Origin: Vibrio penaeicida
GTDB taxonomy: Bacteria > Pseudomonadota > Gammaproteobacteria > Enterobacterales > Vibrionaceae
Direction: 5' to 3'
NCBI RefSeq assembly: GCF_019977755.1
Contig: NZ_AP025146.1
Span: 186,001-250,000, forward strand
DNA length: 64,000 nt
Shown here in pieces: positions 35,454 to 43,780 of the stretch; the first letter of the stretch is position 1, and every line of letters starts with the position of its first letter. A model generated the notes under the pieces. It did not search any database and had not been told where the DNA came from. It saw only the letters and a program-made list of their open reading frames with translations. The position numbers and the translations under genes are program-made.

Positions 35454-37985
35454 TTAAGCCGCATTATCGAGGGAGCCCTCAGCTTTCATGTAGCTGTATA
35501 TTGCATCACCTACTGACATACCCTGGTCAATGAATCGATCTATTCCACTTTGCTCTTTTGCATGAGTTGTCGTTAACAACTGCGTGAATCGATCTAAGAT
35601 GTAGCGACAAATGCCGTAACCGCGACCTGAAGTATAAATAAACGCTTCAGAGTACTTACCCATGACCGTAGTGACGGTTTTTAACTGCTGGTAGTCATGA
35701 TCCCCAATTGAAAGGACTCTGTTGTGTTCAAGCACTTTAAACGTCGATTCTTTTTGCTTAAGGATTATGATATTTGCAGAATTTTGAATAATTGGACTAT
35801 TCCCATCAGGGGCTAAATCAAGCGGGCTTTGGGTGATGATGATTATACTTGAGTTAAGTTTTCGGAAGAGTCGGAACGAACCAATAATGTATTTCTGAAT
35901 TCGCTCACTATTCTCAATATCTGACCCTTCAGAACCCAAGAATCGCCATGCCTCATCAACAATAAGTGCTTTCATGATAGAGCGATCGGCAAGGTAGTAA
36001 TCGCGATTCATCTTGATGATAAGCATCATGAGAACGATTGTCTGAAGCTCAGGTAAATCACGAAGGTCATCAAGTTCTAACACAGACCAATCACCAGACA
36101 TTGTTAAGTTGGACTTACCATCAAAGAATCGTCCATATAGTCCGTGACGTGTAAATGCGAAAAACTGGTGACCCATTTTATGGATTTGAGAAAGGTGATA
36201 ATCATCTAGCTCCATATTCAATATGACGTCATCGCTATCAGAAATCTTTTCATTTTTCGCACAACCTAATGCTTCGGCAAGATCGGTGATAGTCATTTCA
36301 TTGCCGAATTTTTGGAATACACGCATGGTGTATTTCTCTAACATTCGAATTTGAAAGTCCGTTAACCCTTCTTTCGGAGCACACATTTGTTCAAGTACAC
36401 CTAACAATGGGGGCATTTCTTTTACAATGTCTTTGATATCAGAAAAAGGGTTAATGACTAATCGGCTGGCGCCTGAGAACTCAATGAATTCCCCCTTAAC
36501 CATCTTTGTTAGTTTTAAATAGGAACGACCGCTATCAATAATGCGAATCATCGTTCCTCGACTCCAAAGGTTAAACACAATGCCTTGAGAGAATACGGAC
36601 TTACCTGCGCCTGAGTCTCCTGAAATAAATCCGTTCATGTTTGTTTCCGAATCAAACGGACACCACAGCTGAACCTGGCCTCTTCGAGAAAAGAAGATTT
36701 CATTGGCACCAATGCCATTCCCTTTCCAATCGCCTACAACCGGCAATACGTGAGCGGCCATTTTGGAAGTCATTGTATGGAATCGTCGAGATAGTCCAAC
36801 CATCTCAACACTGCAGTTAAAAGGAAGCTGCTGCTGAAAAGCAGGCCCGTTAAACATCACATCTTCTTTCAGGTTGAAGTTACAAACCTCAAACCAGTTT
36901 TTGGCCTGACGAGCTTGTTCAGTGGCCTCTTTATCGTCTTTGCCAAATAGAAGGATGTTTGTCCAACACTGTACGACCTTGCCGCCTTTCTGAACCTCAG
37001 TTAGTAAGTGCTGATACCCTTGGTCTTTCAATTTTAAAATGGGAGAGAAGCGCGCCAGGTTGCTGGTGGACTGATAGCTCAGCGAGTTAGCATTTTTTGT
37101 GATGCTACCAATTTTTGAATGCTGCTCTGGATAGTAAATCGTGGTCGATAACATAAAGGGACAAGTAATTTGGTTTTGTGAACCATTCTTGTCTCCCAAA
37201 ACATTAGACATAACAGGCAGCAATGTCTGCTCTGGGTAAAAATGAACAGAAAGAGATTTAATGTGACGATCATTCAGAATGACTTTGTCACGCTGAATTT
37301 CAAGTTCATCTTCATAGCTAAAGATTTGCTCATTAAGTGTACGATTTGGGTCGTAATCAACATTTGGGTACTCACCAATATTCACGAGCGAGCGCACAAC
37401 CCCAAGGTAATCTTTTTGATCTAAGCGTTGAGGTAATAGGTTTAATGAATCAAGTGTCTGTTCAAGTGAATAACATTGAGTTTGAGCAAATGAAATGTCA
37501 TCTTCAGTCGGAAGATACGCACAAGGCAATTTAATAGTAGCGATTACGAACTTATCATTGAGAGTAAGCTTGGTCTCATCTTTCGTTCGCTCTTTCGTGA
37601 ATTTCTCCAAGAACGCAATTCGGTTCTCAACAAAGATTTTAACGAGCTTAGCTTTATCAGGGTCACTTGTGTCATTAATTACGTTTTCACGGGCTGTACG
37701 ATAATGACGTAGTAGTGGTTGAATGAGCGGACTAGAGATTAAGTGGAAGGAAATGAAGGTGCCTTGGGGATAATCAGTTGCAAGGCTACTCTCAAGTATT
37801 TTGATTGTTGATTCACCTACCCCAGATACTGGGTTACAAATCCACATCGCACCAAGATGACTGTTTTTGTCATTATTGTGGATATAAAACAGTTTCTTAT
37901 CTTGTTCAAAAGACCGCACTTCCATCATGTTTGCGATCTCATTGCGCTCAAGTAGTTTTTTAGCTTTTGCGTTGTACTCTTTCAT
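35454..37985 (-). CDS. traC: TraC, VirB4-like pilus assembly ATPase
   Basis: An 843-residue ATPase that powers pilus assembly at the inner membrane. Walker A GDSGAGKS lies at about 453-460, Walker B ALIVDEAWRFLG at about 672-683, and a late RXXQ-like/ITQSPLDL segment at about 715-722. The N-terminal half is the usual TraC regulatory domain. Length and motif spacing match the F-type family (F TraC has 875 residues). It lies between the pilin gene (65-nt gap with a hairpin) and a terminator. Confidence 0.93.
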   Translation of the reverse strand: MKEYNAKAKKLLERNEIANMMEVRSFEQDKKLFYIHNNDKNSHLGAMWICNPVSGVGESTIKILESSLATDYPQGTFISFHLISSPLIQPLLRHYRTARENVINDTSDPDKAKLVKIFVENRIAFLEKFTKERTKDETKLTLNDKFVIATIKLPCAYLPTEDDISFAQTQCYSLEQTLDSLNLLPQRLDQKDYLGVVRSLVNIGEYPNVDYDPNRTLNEQIFSYEDELEIQRDKVILNDRHIKSLSVHFYPEQTLLPVMSNVLGDKNGSQNQITCPFMLSTTIYYPEQHSKIGSITKNANSLSYQSTSNLARFSPILKLKDQGYQHLLTEVQKGGKVVQCWTNILLFGKDDKEATEQARQAKNWFEVCNFNLKEDVMFNGPAFQQQLPFNCSVEMVGLSRRFHTMTSKMAAHVLPVVGDWKGNGIGANEIFFSRRGQVQLWCPFDSETNMNGFISGDSGAGKSVFSQGIVFNLWSRGTMIRIIDSGRSYLKLTKMVKGEFIEFSGASRLVINPFSDIKDIVKEMPPLLGVLEQMCAPKEGLTDFQIRMLEKYTMRVFQKFGNEMTITDLAEALGCAKNEKISDSDDVILNMELDDYHLSQIHKMGHQFFAFTRHGLYGRFFDGKSNLTMSGDWSVLELDDLRDLPELQTIVLMMLIIKMNRDYYLADRSIMKALIVDEAWRFLGSEGSDIENSERIQKYIIGSFRLFRKLNSSIIIITQSPLDLAPDGNSPIIQNSANIIILKQKESTFKVLEHNRVLSIGDHDYQQLKTVTTVMGKYSEAFIYTSGRGYGICRYILDRFTQLLTTTHAKEQSGIDRFIDQGMSVGDAIYSYMKAEGSLDNAA

Positions 37986-38014
37986 CGTCTCTCTCCTAAT
38001 TTACAAAAACGACA

Positions 38015-38043
38015 AATTGCAGCCTCATTTAGAGACTGCAATT
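38015..38043 (-). other. hairpin between traA and traC
   Basis: AATTGCAG (38015-38022) pairs perfectly with CTGCAATT (38036-38043), with an inner CTC/GAG pair. No immediate T-run. It probably stabilises the pilin message or lowers read-through into traC, so that pilin is made in excess. Confidence 0.6.
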
Positions 38044-38059
38044 CGCACATCACTTAGGA

Positions 38060-38392
38060 TTAAAGTGCTGCTGTTGCTTCACCAGCGACACCTTGGATGA
38101 TGTCTGAACCGTACTGAACGATTGCAGCGATAGCGATACCGATTACTACAGCCACGATTGACTGGTTCATGATACCTGCGCCTAAGCCAACCATTAGAGC
38201 TGCGATCGAGATTAGAACGCCTAGAGGACCGTCAAGCCAAGCAATCAGCATAGCCAATAGGTTGTCTAGTTCCGCAGTACCGTCTGTAGCACCTGAAGAA
38301 GTACCAACTGCGTAAGCTACTGCCGCGTTACCCGCTACTGTTACTGGAGCTAGTGCTAGCATGATTTTTTTTGCATTTGTCATAAGTTTCAT
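38060..38392 (-). CDS. traA: TraA-like conjugative pilin
   Basis: A 110-residue prepilin. The ATG at 38392 has GGAAG 8 nt upstream; an open frame to 38455 overlaps traV and is not needed. A leader of about 22-24 residues ends AVAYA, then a mature peptide of about 85 residues has a short soluble start (VGTSSGATDGTAELD) and two hydrophobic helices (LLAMLIAWLDGPLGVLISIAALMVG and IVAVVIGIAIAAIVQY). This plan matches F-type pilins. Its place between traV and traC is the conserved one. Confidence 0.85.
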   Translation of the reverse strand: MKLMTNAKKIMLALAPVTVAGNAAVAYAVGTSSGATDGTAELDNLLAMLIAWLDGPLGVLISIAALMVGLGAGIMNQSIVAVVIGIAIAAIVQYGSDIIQGVAGEATAAL

Positions 38393-38420
38393 AAGGAAAT
38401 CTTCCATGTTAGATAATTGA

Positions 38421-38906
38421 TTACTTGACGACCGAGAATGGCGATGAAGCTTCAAACTTCACTGCATCCTTAACGCCGAATGACCAACGGTTTTTTGGAG
38501 CGATTTCGATGAGATGAGTCGATGGATAATTAAGGTATCCAGCCTTGCTTTGCCAGGCAGCTACAACCACATACATGACAGAAGGTGTCTGTAAGACGGG
38601 CTTAGGCTCATGAAGTGGTTGAGTCATGGTTGACCCAACTGGAACTGCTGGGATAACAGTGTCGTACTTCGAAATACGAGTTCCTGCTCGGTACTCGCTT
38701 TCAGAAATGCTGCTATCACCATGCTGGCTTACGTAAGCGTCCACATTGTCCGCTTCGATAACATTTAAAGCATTCTCACTGTTAGTACACACGCCTGTTA
38801 CGTAATCACCGTCACAAATTGGCTCACTGGAACCTACCACAGTACAACCTGATAAGCCGATTACTGAAACTGCAATTGATGTAGAGACTAGTGTTCTAAC
38901 GTTCAT
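38421..38906 (-). CDS. traV: TraV, outer-membrane lipoprotein of the transfer channel
   Basis: A 161-residue lipoprotein with lipobox IGLSGC (Cys about residue 21) and a second close cysteine pair (CDGDYVTGVC). It forms the outer-membrane core with TraK and the TraB C-terminus. It opens the leftward traV-traA-traC unit, with an AAGGAG site and a promoter-like element 29-42 bp upstream. The distance from traB (more than 30 kb) is unusual, since the two genes are normally neighbours. Confidence 0.82.
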   Translation of the reverse strand: MNVRTLVSTSIAVSVIGLSGCTVVGSSEPICDGDYVTGVCTNSENALNVIEADNVDAYVSQHGDSSISESEYRAGTRISKYDTVIPAVPVGSTMTQPLHEPKPVLQTPSVMYVVVAAWQSKAGYLNYPSTHLIEIAPKNRWSFGVKDAVKFEASSPFSVVK

Positions 38907-38933
38907 CGTAATTCTCCTTTTTTCCGCTAGTGA

Positions 38934-38948
38934 CTATATAAGCGAACC
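38934..38948 (-). promoter_or_regulatory. TTCGCTTAT element upstream of traV
   Basis: GGTTCGCTTATATAG on the minus strand, about 28-42 bp before the traV start; closest in sequence to the traI site at 22468. Confidence 0.6.
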
Positions 38949-39057
38949 AATATTCGTTGCTGACAAACCAGCCGCAGTACGGAGCAACTAAGTTCATGAA
39001 AGATAAACTATTTTAAAGTTGAACTTTTATAACTTATGTCGTACTGCAAGTCATTTT

Positions 39058-39074
39058 TGCACCATTATGGTGCA
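39058..39074. promoter_or_regulatory. 17-bp palindrome, operator-like
   Basis: TGCACCAT-T-ATGGTGCA, a perfect 8-bp inverted repeat around one base, followed by TCTTTT. It could be a dimeric repressor site or a small hairpin. Confidence 0.45.
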
Positions 39075-39323
39075 TCTTTTGGGGCTTGAATTCTGGAAGA
39101 TGTAGGACAATTGAACGCTATCTTTAACCAAAACTGAGTAAGGGAATTGGTTGGCCGATGGAGCTTTTCTGGGTTTTCCAAGTACACAGCAAAAACTAAA
39201 GGCTTCAATTACGAAGCCTTAAAATTTCAACAGTTTTATCTACGTCGAACTTTCATTATTAAAAATAAACGCCATTAAAAAAGTCCGTTAACCTGTAGTT
39301 ACTCACACGAAAGGACTAGTGAT

Positions 39324-40280
39324 ATGGACCGACTCTTTACACATGCAAGACCACTCTTCATTACCCTGACGGCTCTATTTAGTTTTGGTTGTCAATCAAC
39401 CTACAAAAGCGATGCCGAATATAAACAAGAAGCCCTGACTAGCTCACCGCAATTAACCGCGAAGTACGCTCGCTCAATAATGAATAACCACGCAAAGATT
39501 AACCTTGCCGATGATTTTACGATTGGCCGCGCTGAGTACCGCAATCAAGTCTTCGGTTCGATAGCTACCCAACAAGCGCAGCTCGCTGGTAAGCCAACAT
39601 TCGCTAAGTTCAACATTACGCTTACTGAGGATATGTATGAGGGTGATTTCGATGCCTTTCGTGTACCATTTAACAGCGTGAAGCTTGAAGAGAAAGGCAA
39701 CACCCAGGATTACGACGTTACCGTGATAATGACAAGTGGACTATGGGCTGAGCATACTTCTACTTACATGAACTTTGCAAAATGGAACGAGCTTGCACTA
39801 AAGGGCGTCACGATCGCTTCACTGAGTAGTACCAAAGAGGTCGATGCTGAAAATACCAAGAACGAAAAAACTAGCTACTTCTACAACCTCCGTACTCCAA
39901 CTGGAATTTACTTACCAGAACATGCTAATGGTGAGTATTTTTCAACGGACAAACGAGAAAACGCTCAGTGGCTAGATCACTTCTTTAGAATTGGCAATGC
40001 AGGTTATGTACGTGGCCTTGAGCAATACGTAAGAGCGACGCCTAATGAAGCCAAAAGCTTGGTTGGAAAAGAGGCAACAGCCATCATTTCAATCTTGGCT
40101 GTGTTTGAAGTAGGCAAAACAGGACAAATCGTTGTTATTGGAAACCCAATCAACAGCCTCCTACTTGACCCTGACGGGCACGAAAGCAGTGGTCACATTG
40201 AAAAACTGTATTTCTGGGACGACTATATGGAACAGTCAATGCTCGAGTTCACCCATACCCAAACGACACCTTATTTGTAA
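39324..40280 (+). CDS. lipoprotein of unknown function
   Basis: A 318-residue protein with a lipoprotein signal (about 1-23, FSFGC with Cys at 23). The mature part is soluble and mixed alpha/beta with no motif I recognise. It stands alone, between divergent traV and a convergent SNase-like gene, with a shared terminator downstream. An exclusion or envelope role is possible because many conjugative elements carry a surface lipoprotein near their tra genes, but nothing in the sequence proves it. Confidence 0.68.
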   Translation: MDRLFTHARPLFITLTALFSFGCQSTYKSDAEYKQEALTSSPQLTAKYARSIMNNHAKINLADDFTIGRAEYRNQVFGSIATQQAQLAGKPTFAKFNITLTEDMYEGDFDAFRVPFNSVKLEEKGNTQDYDVTVIMTSGLWAEHTSTYMNFAKWNELALKGVTIASLSSTKEVDAENTKNEKTSYFYNLRTPTGIYLPEHANGEYFSTDKRENAQWLDHFFRIGNAGYVRGLEQYVRATPNEAKSLVGKEATAIISILAVFEVGKTGQIVVIGNPINSLLLDPDGHESSGHIEKLYFWDDYMEQSMLEFTHTQTTPYL

Positions 40281-40341
40281 AAAATCAAATTAATGGAACT
40301 GGCTCTCTATATCTTAGGGCCTTTACATATACGTTTTAAAA

Positions 40342-40367
40342 TAGGCCAAGGCTGCTATCTTGGCCTA
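40342..40367. terminator. bidirectional hairpin between convergent genes
   Basis: TAGGCCAAG (40342-40350) and CTTGGCCTA (40359-40367) form a perfect 9-bp stem with an 8-nt loop. An AAAA tract precedes it; T-runs are weak. Confidence 0.65.
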
Positions 40368-40372
40368 ATCAT

Positions 40373-41074
40373 TCAGTCACAACGAGAAACCTCCTTGTAA
40401 CCCAAATTTTTCAGTCTTTGAATATCAATGTAGATAGATACTTTGCGACCTTTCATTTTGAATAGTGGATAGCAAACCCCAGGATAGAAAAGCCTTTTCT
40501 CTACATCAACGACAACGTATTTGTCGGCAACGCTCATAGCCATATCTGTATCACGCTTGAATTTTTGAATATCAGACAAAAATGGATTCACAGTAAGCTT
40601 GTTGTATGCCGCTTCAGAAGACCAGATTCCTTTCTTCATATTCGCCGCTTTCCTACTGATAGCTAGCAGGTCCTCCTGCATAAGAGCGTCATTAGATGTA
40701 ATTGCTAGACCCTCGGCCAATAGAATTGCGTTCAGGTTTACATTTGAAGAATCATTGATAAATGCCGCTATAGTGCCATTAAAAAACTTTTGACCAGTTA
40801 GGTGCGCCTGCACCCACGGGGATTTTTTAAAATACGCCTCAATAACCGATGATGCTGCTTCATAGTAGGGTTCACCTTTAACCGGTATTCTTAGATAGGC
40901 GATTTTAACTGGGTACTCTTTACCCTCCATTAGAAGTGTAAGAGTCTGATTTGTGTTCACCGAAATGAATTTTGCATGAACGATTTTGGTATAAGTTCCG
41001 AGCTCCCTATTTTCATCATTGGCATAAGATCCCAACGGTAATAGAAGCACCAAAGATAAGAAAAATTTAAACAT
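40373..41074 (-). CDS. exported staphylococcal-nuclease-like protein
   Basis: A 233-residue protein with a signal peptide (1-18, ending SYA). The middle (about 50-155) follows the SNase OB-fold order: LLMEGKEYPVKIAYLRIP, EAASSVIEAYFKKSPWV, FFNGTIAAFI, then NLNAILLAEGLAI and LLAISRKAANMKKGIWS. Canonical catalytic Arg/Glu positions (DxPE; YGR) are not well conserved, so activity is doubtful. A C-terminal part (about 170-233) is unfamiliar. It overlaps the upstream small membrane gene by 8 nt. Confidence 0.65.
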   Translation of the reverse strand: MFKFFLSLVLLLPLGSYANDENRELGTYTKIVHAKFISVNTNQTLTLLMEGKEYPVKIAYLRIPVKGEPYYEAASSVIEAYFKKSPWVQAHLTGQKFFNGTIAAFINDSSNVNLNAILLAEGLAITSNDALMQEDLLAISRKAANMKKGIWSSEAAYNKLTVNPFLSDIQKFKRDTDMAMSVADKYVVVDVEKRLFYPGVCYPLFKMKGRKVSIYIDIQRLKNLGYKEVSRCD

Positions 41075-41252
41075 CAGCTTTACTCCTTTGGGTAAAGGTC
41101 AGGCACAATGCACAAAGGAAGCAACCCACAAACCAACTTGGCTGCAGGTTAAAGAATAAGTACCCAAAACTTGTCATTGGAGTGAAGATAAACAATAGAA
41201 CCAGTTTTGATACATCAGAATAGGAAGGTGTGTTTTTAATCTTGATAGCCAT
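41067..41252 (-). CDS. small membrane protein
   Basis: A 61-residue protein with two predicted helices (about 16-33 and 38-54) and a charged end. A GGAGT ribosome site and a TTTTCGCTTGTATAGG element (41279-41294) precede it, and it overlaps the SNase-like gene by 8 nt. Size and two helices recall TraL, which is otherwise missing, but I see no TraL sequence signature, so I leave it unnamed. Confidence 0.6.
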   Translation of the reverse strand: MAIKIKNTPSYSDVSKLVLLFIFTPMTSFGYLFFNLQPSWFVGCFLCALCLTFTQRSKADV

Positions 41253-41278
41253 AAAGGTACTCCGCCATTAAAGAAGTA

Positions 41279-41294
41279 CCTATACAAGCGAAAA
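41279..41294 (-). promoter_or_regulatory. TTTTCGCTTGTAT element
   Basis: TTTTCGCTTGTATAGG on the minus strand, about 27-42 bp before the small membrane protein gene, and 4 bp downstream of the stop of the 540-residue protein gene. Confidence 0.55.
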
Positions 41295-41297
41295 GGG

Positions 41298-42920
41298 TTA
41301 CTGCATTTCTCTTACTATCGTTTCGAACTTTTTCAACAAGGCTTCATCCAATCCATGACTATCATCTTTCACACACGCCTTTAAATGTCTTTTGAAGCTG
41401 GCCATATTTTGATTGCTAGATTCAGCCAGTAGCTTAGTAAGAATGACTCTTTCACGTCTTTTTAATTTTGCCAATAACTCAGTAACGATACTGTACTCAT
41501 CAGTACTACCTTGAACCACTTCATCTTCAAACTCAAACTCAGAGCTTAATTCAAATCCATTCGTCAAATGAAGATCCAAAGACTCGGTACCGAAATTCTC
41601 TTCTACATGGTTGTCTACATCCCTTTCTTTAATCCCTGTGATCTCATTAATGGCAATAAGCTTCTTCAGCGTTTCTTTCGCGGAATGCATCGATATGAAT
41701 TCCCCACTCGCTCTACCTTTATCGATGATCGAATTAAGTAAACGTGACAGTTTTTGTTTTTTATTGTCGATTGATTTGTCGACAGCTGAAGTCTCAGCTT
41801 TCAATCTTTCCTTGATAGTACGCTTGATGTACATATCGGCAAATTGGATCAGCTCATACTTAGTGTTCCACTGGTCAAGAATAATCAACACCTCTTCAAG
41901 ACAAGCAGCCCTTAACGACTCAGTAAGCTCATCTGATTTGCGGTTAGCTGGCACAATCTTGGAGATCTCTTTGGTGATTTTGTAAGGTAGGTTACTAAGT
42001 GCTAAATCCTTAAAGTCCTTTACGCTCTTATTCAGGCAATAAACTTTGTAAAGCGTTTCAAGAATCGACTTGTTAAAGATGTTTGCTCGTTTGCTTTTCT
42101 CACGATTAGAGAGGGGAATTCCTAAGCTTTGTAATGCATTTATGTAATCCCTGTTCTCTGCCAGTTTTACCTCGATCAAATTAGAAATCTCAACGGCCTT
42201 GCGCTTACTCTTTCTCGATAGGATCAAATGAAAAGCTTTATCTAACGTAAGTTCACTTACATTTGCATAAATGTCACGCCTCTGAGTTGATTCGTAAACA
42301 ACTTTAAACTCTCTGAAAACTTCATGAATCGTAGTTTCGACAAATTCGCATACACAATTCATAACCGCTTGATGAAGAACGCAGTATGATCGTTTAGGGG
42401 TTATTTGACACATCAAATCAGCAAGGTTGGTATTTCTTTGCATGATAGTTTCGTAAGCAGTCAATCCACTTACAAAGGTCACCTTGTTCCAGCCCTTGTA
42501 CACTTCGTAGGTCATTGAATTAGTGTCATTCAAATAGGAACAAATTGCATTGAATCTACCAGCGGATAGCTCTTTATCCCGTTCACTGGCATTCCGCCCC
42601 ATTGACTTGCGTTCAAATCGAGGATCTTGGTAATTAAAGTCATGAATAATCCCAGAGAGCTTTCTTGGCTGACTTTTAGCAATTTTAAAGTTAAAGCTAA
42701 GCCCTCTCAAAATATCCACTTCAGTTGCTGACACGCTTTCTTCAAGAATGTGAATACCGTTTGTGTATTCGACAATCTTCTTTACCATGAGGTTTTGGTA
42801 AAGAGGTATTGAGCATAAAGCCTTTCTCAAATCATAGTTTTCGATCTGAAAATTATAAGATGCCTCAATAAACTCTTCTGTACAGCTATCCTTTTTTCCT
42901 TTTCTTAGGATTTCATCCAT
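41298..42920 (-). CDS. 540-residue protein with weak sigma-70-like segment
   Basis: A highly charged, mostly helical protein that I cannot place with confidence. The segment ESLRAACLEEVLIILDQW then YELIQFADMYIKRTIKERL (about 345-385) aligns by eye with sigma region 2 (E-D-L...DKF...FSTYAxxWIRxxI). LLAKLKRRERVILTKLL near the end (about 480-496) recalls region 4. The highly conserved DLIQEG core is not there. Alternatives are a replication initiator, since the 11-bp repeat array starts about 220 bp upstream, or another DNA-binding protein. An extended -10 (TGCTATACA) is about 40 bp before the start. Confidence 0.5.
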   Translation of the reverse strand: MDEILRKGKKDSCTEEFIEASYNFQIENYDLRKALCSIPLYQNLMVKKIVEYTNGIHILEESVSATEVDILRGLSFNFKIAKSQPRKLSGIIHDFNYQDPRFERKSMGRNASERDKELSAGRFNAICSYLNDTNSMTYEVYKGWNKVTFVSGLTAYETIMQRNTNLADLMCQITPKRSYCVLHQAVMNCVCEFVETTIHEVFREFKVVYESTQRRDIYANVSELTLDKAFHLILSRKSKRKAVEISNLIEVKLAENRDYINALQSLGIPLSNREKSKRANIFNKSILETLYKVYCLNKSVKDFKDLALSNLPYKITKEISKIVPANRKSDELTESLRAACLEEVLIILDQWNTKYELIQFADMYIKRTIKERLKAETSAVDKSIDNKKQKLSRLLNSIIDKGRASGEFISMHSAKETLKKLIAINEITGIKERDVDNHVEENFGTESLDLHLTNGFELSSEFEFEDEVVQGSTDEYSIVTELLAKLKRRERVILTKLLAESSNQNMASFKRHLKACVKDDSHGLDEALLKKFETIVREMQ

Positions 42921-43142
42921 ACCAGCCTAGCCCTAGCCAATTTGTGACTTTTCTGTATAGCACAATATCTCATAAAACTAGCATCAACCTTTTTATTATT
43001 TGAGCTGAAAATCATTTTTCAGACAAAAGTCGCAGTTTTATTTATGCGCTATTAATGAATATTTACCAAAAGTGATTCCTGTAAATTTAGAGCGAATGTC
43101 TAACGATAACAGCCAGTTAAAAAGGCTTTGATCGAAATTTCA

Positions 43143-43353
43143 GGTTCCATTTTGGGGCAAAATTGGGTCCAATTTGAGTCCAAATTGGGTCTCATCAGTG
43201 ACACAATTTGGTCCCAATTCAGACCTGTTTACGGTCTGTTTTGGGTCTGTTTTGGGTCGAAATCCGTTCAGGGTCCAATTTGGGTCCAAATTGGACCTAG
43301 TTTGGGTCTGTATTGGTGCTGAATCCGGTCCGTTCTGGGTCCAATTCAGACCC
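43143..43353. repeat. phased 11-bp direct-repeat array (about 19-20 units)
   Basis: Degenerate units of the form GGGTCCAAATT (core GGGTCY) start at 43143, 43154, 43165, 43176, 43187, 43198 (poor), 43209 and 43220; then, shifted one base, at 43232, 43243, 43254 and 43265; then, after a 6-bp step, at 43271, 43282, 43293, 43304, 43315, 43326, 43337 and 43348. Some units are inverted (AGACCT, GGACCT). One-helical-turn spacing implies a protein filament or array on one DNA face, as in parC centromeres bound by ParR or in iteron origins. Confidence 0.85.
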
Positions 43354-43603
43354 AAATAAGTCACAAAAACAACAATCTCATAGAAATTAAGACCAAAAGA
43401 CAGATTTTCAACAAATAAAATAGAGCATTTCTGGCATTCAGGACACAAATAATTTTATTTTCAAAAATTATTTTCAAAACTTTTGACTACAAAACAGCGT
43501 TCTCATGGAAGATTTGCTCCACTCATGAAAAACAGAAGGCTTGCAAAAAAGAATACTTCACGAACACAGACAAATCAACAACTTACATCATCAATCACTA
43601 TAG

Positions 43604-43625
43604 CCAACATAACCATTTTTGTTGG
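43604..43625. promoter_or_regulatory. 22-bp operator-like inverted repeat, copy 1
   Basis: CCAACA...TGTTGG with the same 22-bp span and the same TAG/AAAA flanks as copy 2, 75 bp downstream (about seven helical turns). Confidence 0.55.
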
Positions 43626-43678
43626 AAAATGATTTTGAATTCTTTGCAAAACCGTTGGCTAATGGATAGATTAAGTAG

Positions 43679-43700
43679 CCAACGAAATCAATTTCGTTGG
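43679..43700. promoter_or_regulatory. 22-bp operator-like inverted repeat, copy 2
   Basis: CCAACGAAAT-CA-ATTTCGTTGG, a perfect 10-bp inverted repeat that ends 5 bp before the -35 box of the promoter at 43706. The position fits a repressor or activator of the helicase operon. Confidence 0.65.
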
Positions 43701-43705
43701 AAAAA

Positions 43706-43733
43706 TTGAAATTTTATGGGTTTAAAATATTAT
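43706..43733 (+). promoter_or_regulatory. sigma-70-like promoter of the helicase operon
   Basis: TTGAAA (43706-43711), 16-bp spacer, TATTAT (43728-43733). The start codon is at 43781 after TTTGGAGG. Confidence 0.6.
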
Positions 43734-43780
43734 TCTACTGTAATAACATAAAAATCACACTTTACCTTTGGAGGCTTGAA

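Larger units (their letters stand above)
38907..39323. other. gap between divergent traV and lipoprotein genes
   Basis: Besides the traV promoter-like element, it holds a 17-bp palindrome (39058-39074) and a hairpin AAGGCTTC/GAAGCCTT (39199-39220). AT-rich; no coding potential seen. The lipoprotein gene has an AAGGACT site but no TTTTCGCTTAT element. Confidence 0.6.
42921..43780. other. 860-bp non-coding control region
   Basis: The largest gene-free stretch of the window. It holds the promoter of the 540-residue protein gene, the 11-bp repeat array (43143-43353), an AT-rich segment (43360-43600), two 22-bp inverted repeats and a sigma-70-like promoter for the helicase operon. Open frames that cross the array are low-complexity and lack ribosome sites. 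Confidence 0.75.

Noticed and set aside
38393-38455. Longer N-terminus of the pilin
   Set aside because: It would overlap traV and put a basic extension before the leader; GGAAG stands correctly before the ATG at 38392.
41067-41252. TraL
   Set aside because: Only size and two membrane helices agree; no TraL sequence pattern is seen and the location is wrong.
43143-43353. The array as a CRISPR
   Set aside because: Units are 11 bp without unique spacers of 25-40 bp and no cas genes are near; the Cas4-like protein at 15119 belongs to the wider RecB nuclease group.
43128-43448. Three open frames across the 11-bp repeat array, on both strands
   Set aside because: They exist because an 11-bp repeat gives repetitive codons in every frame; there is no ribosome site and composition is low-complexity.
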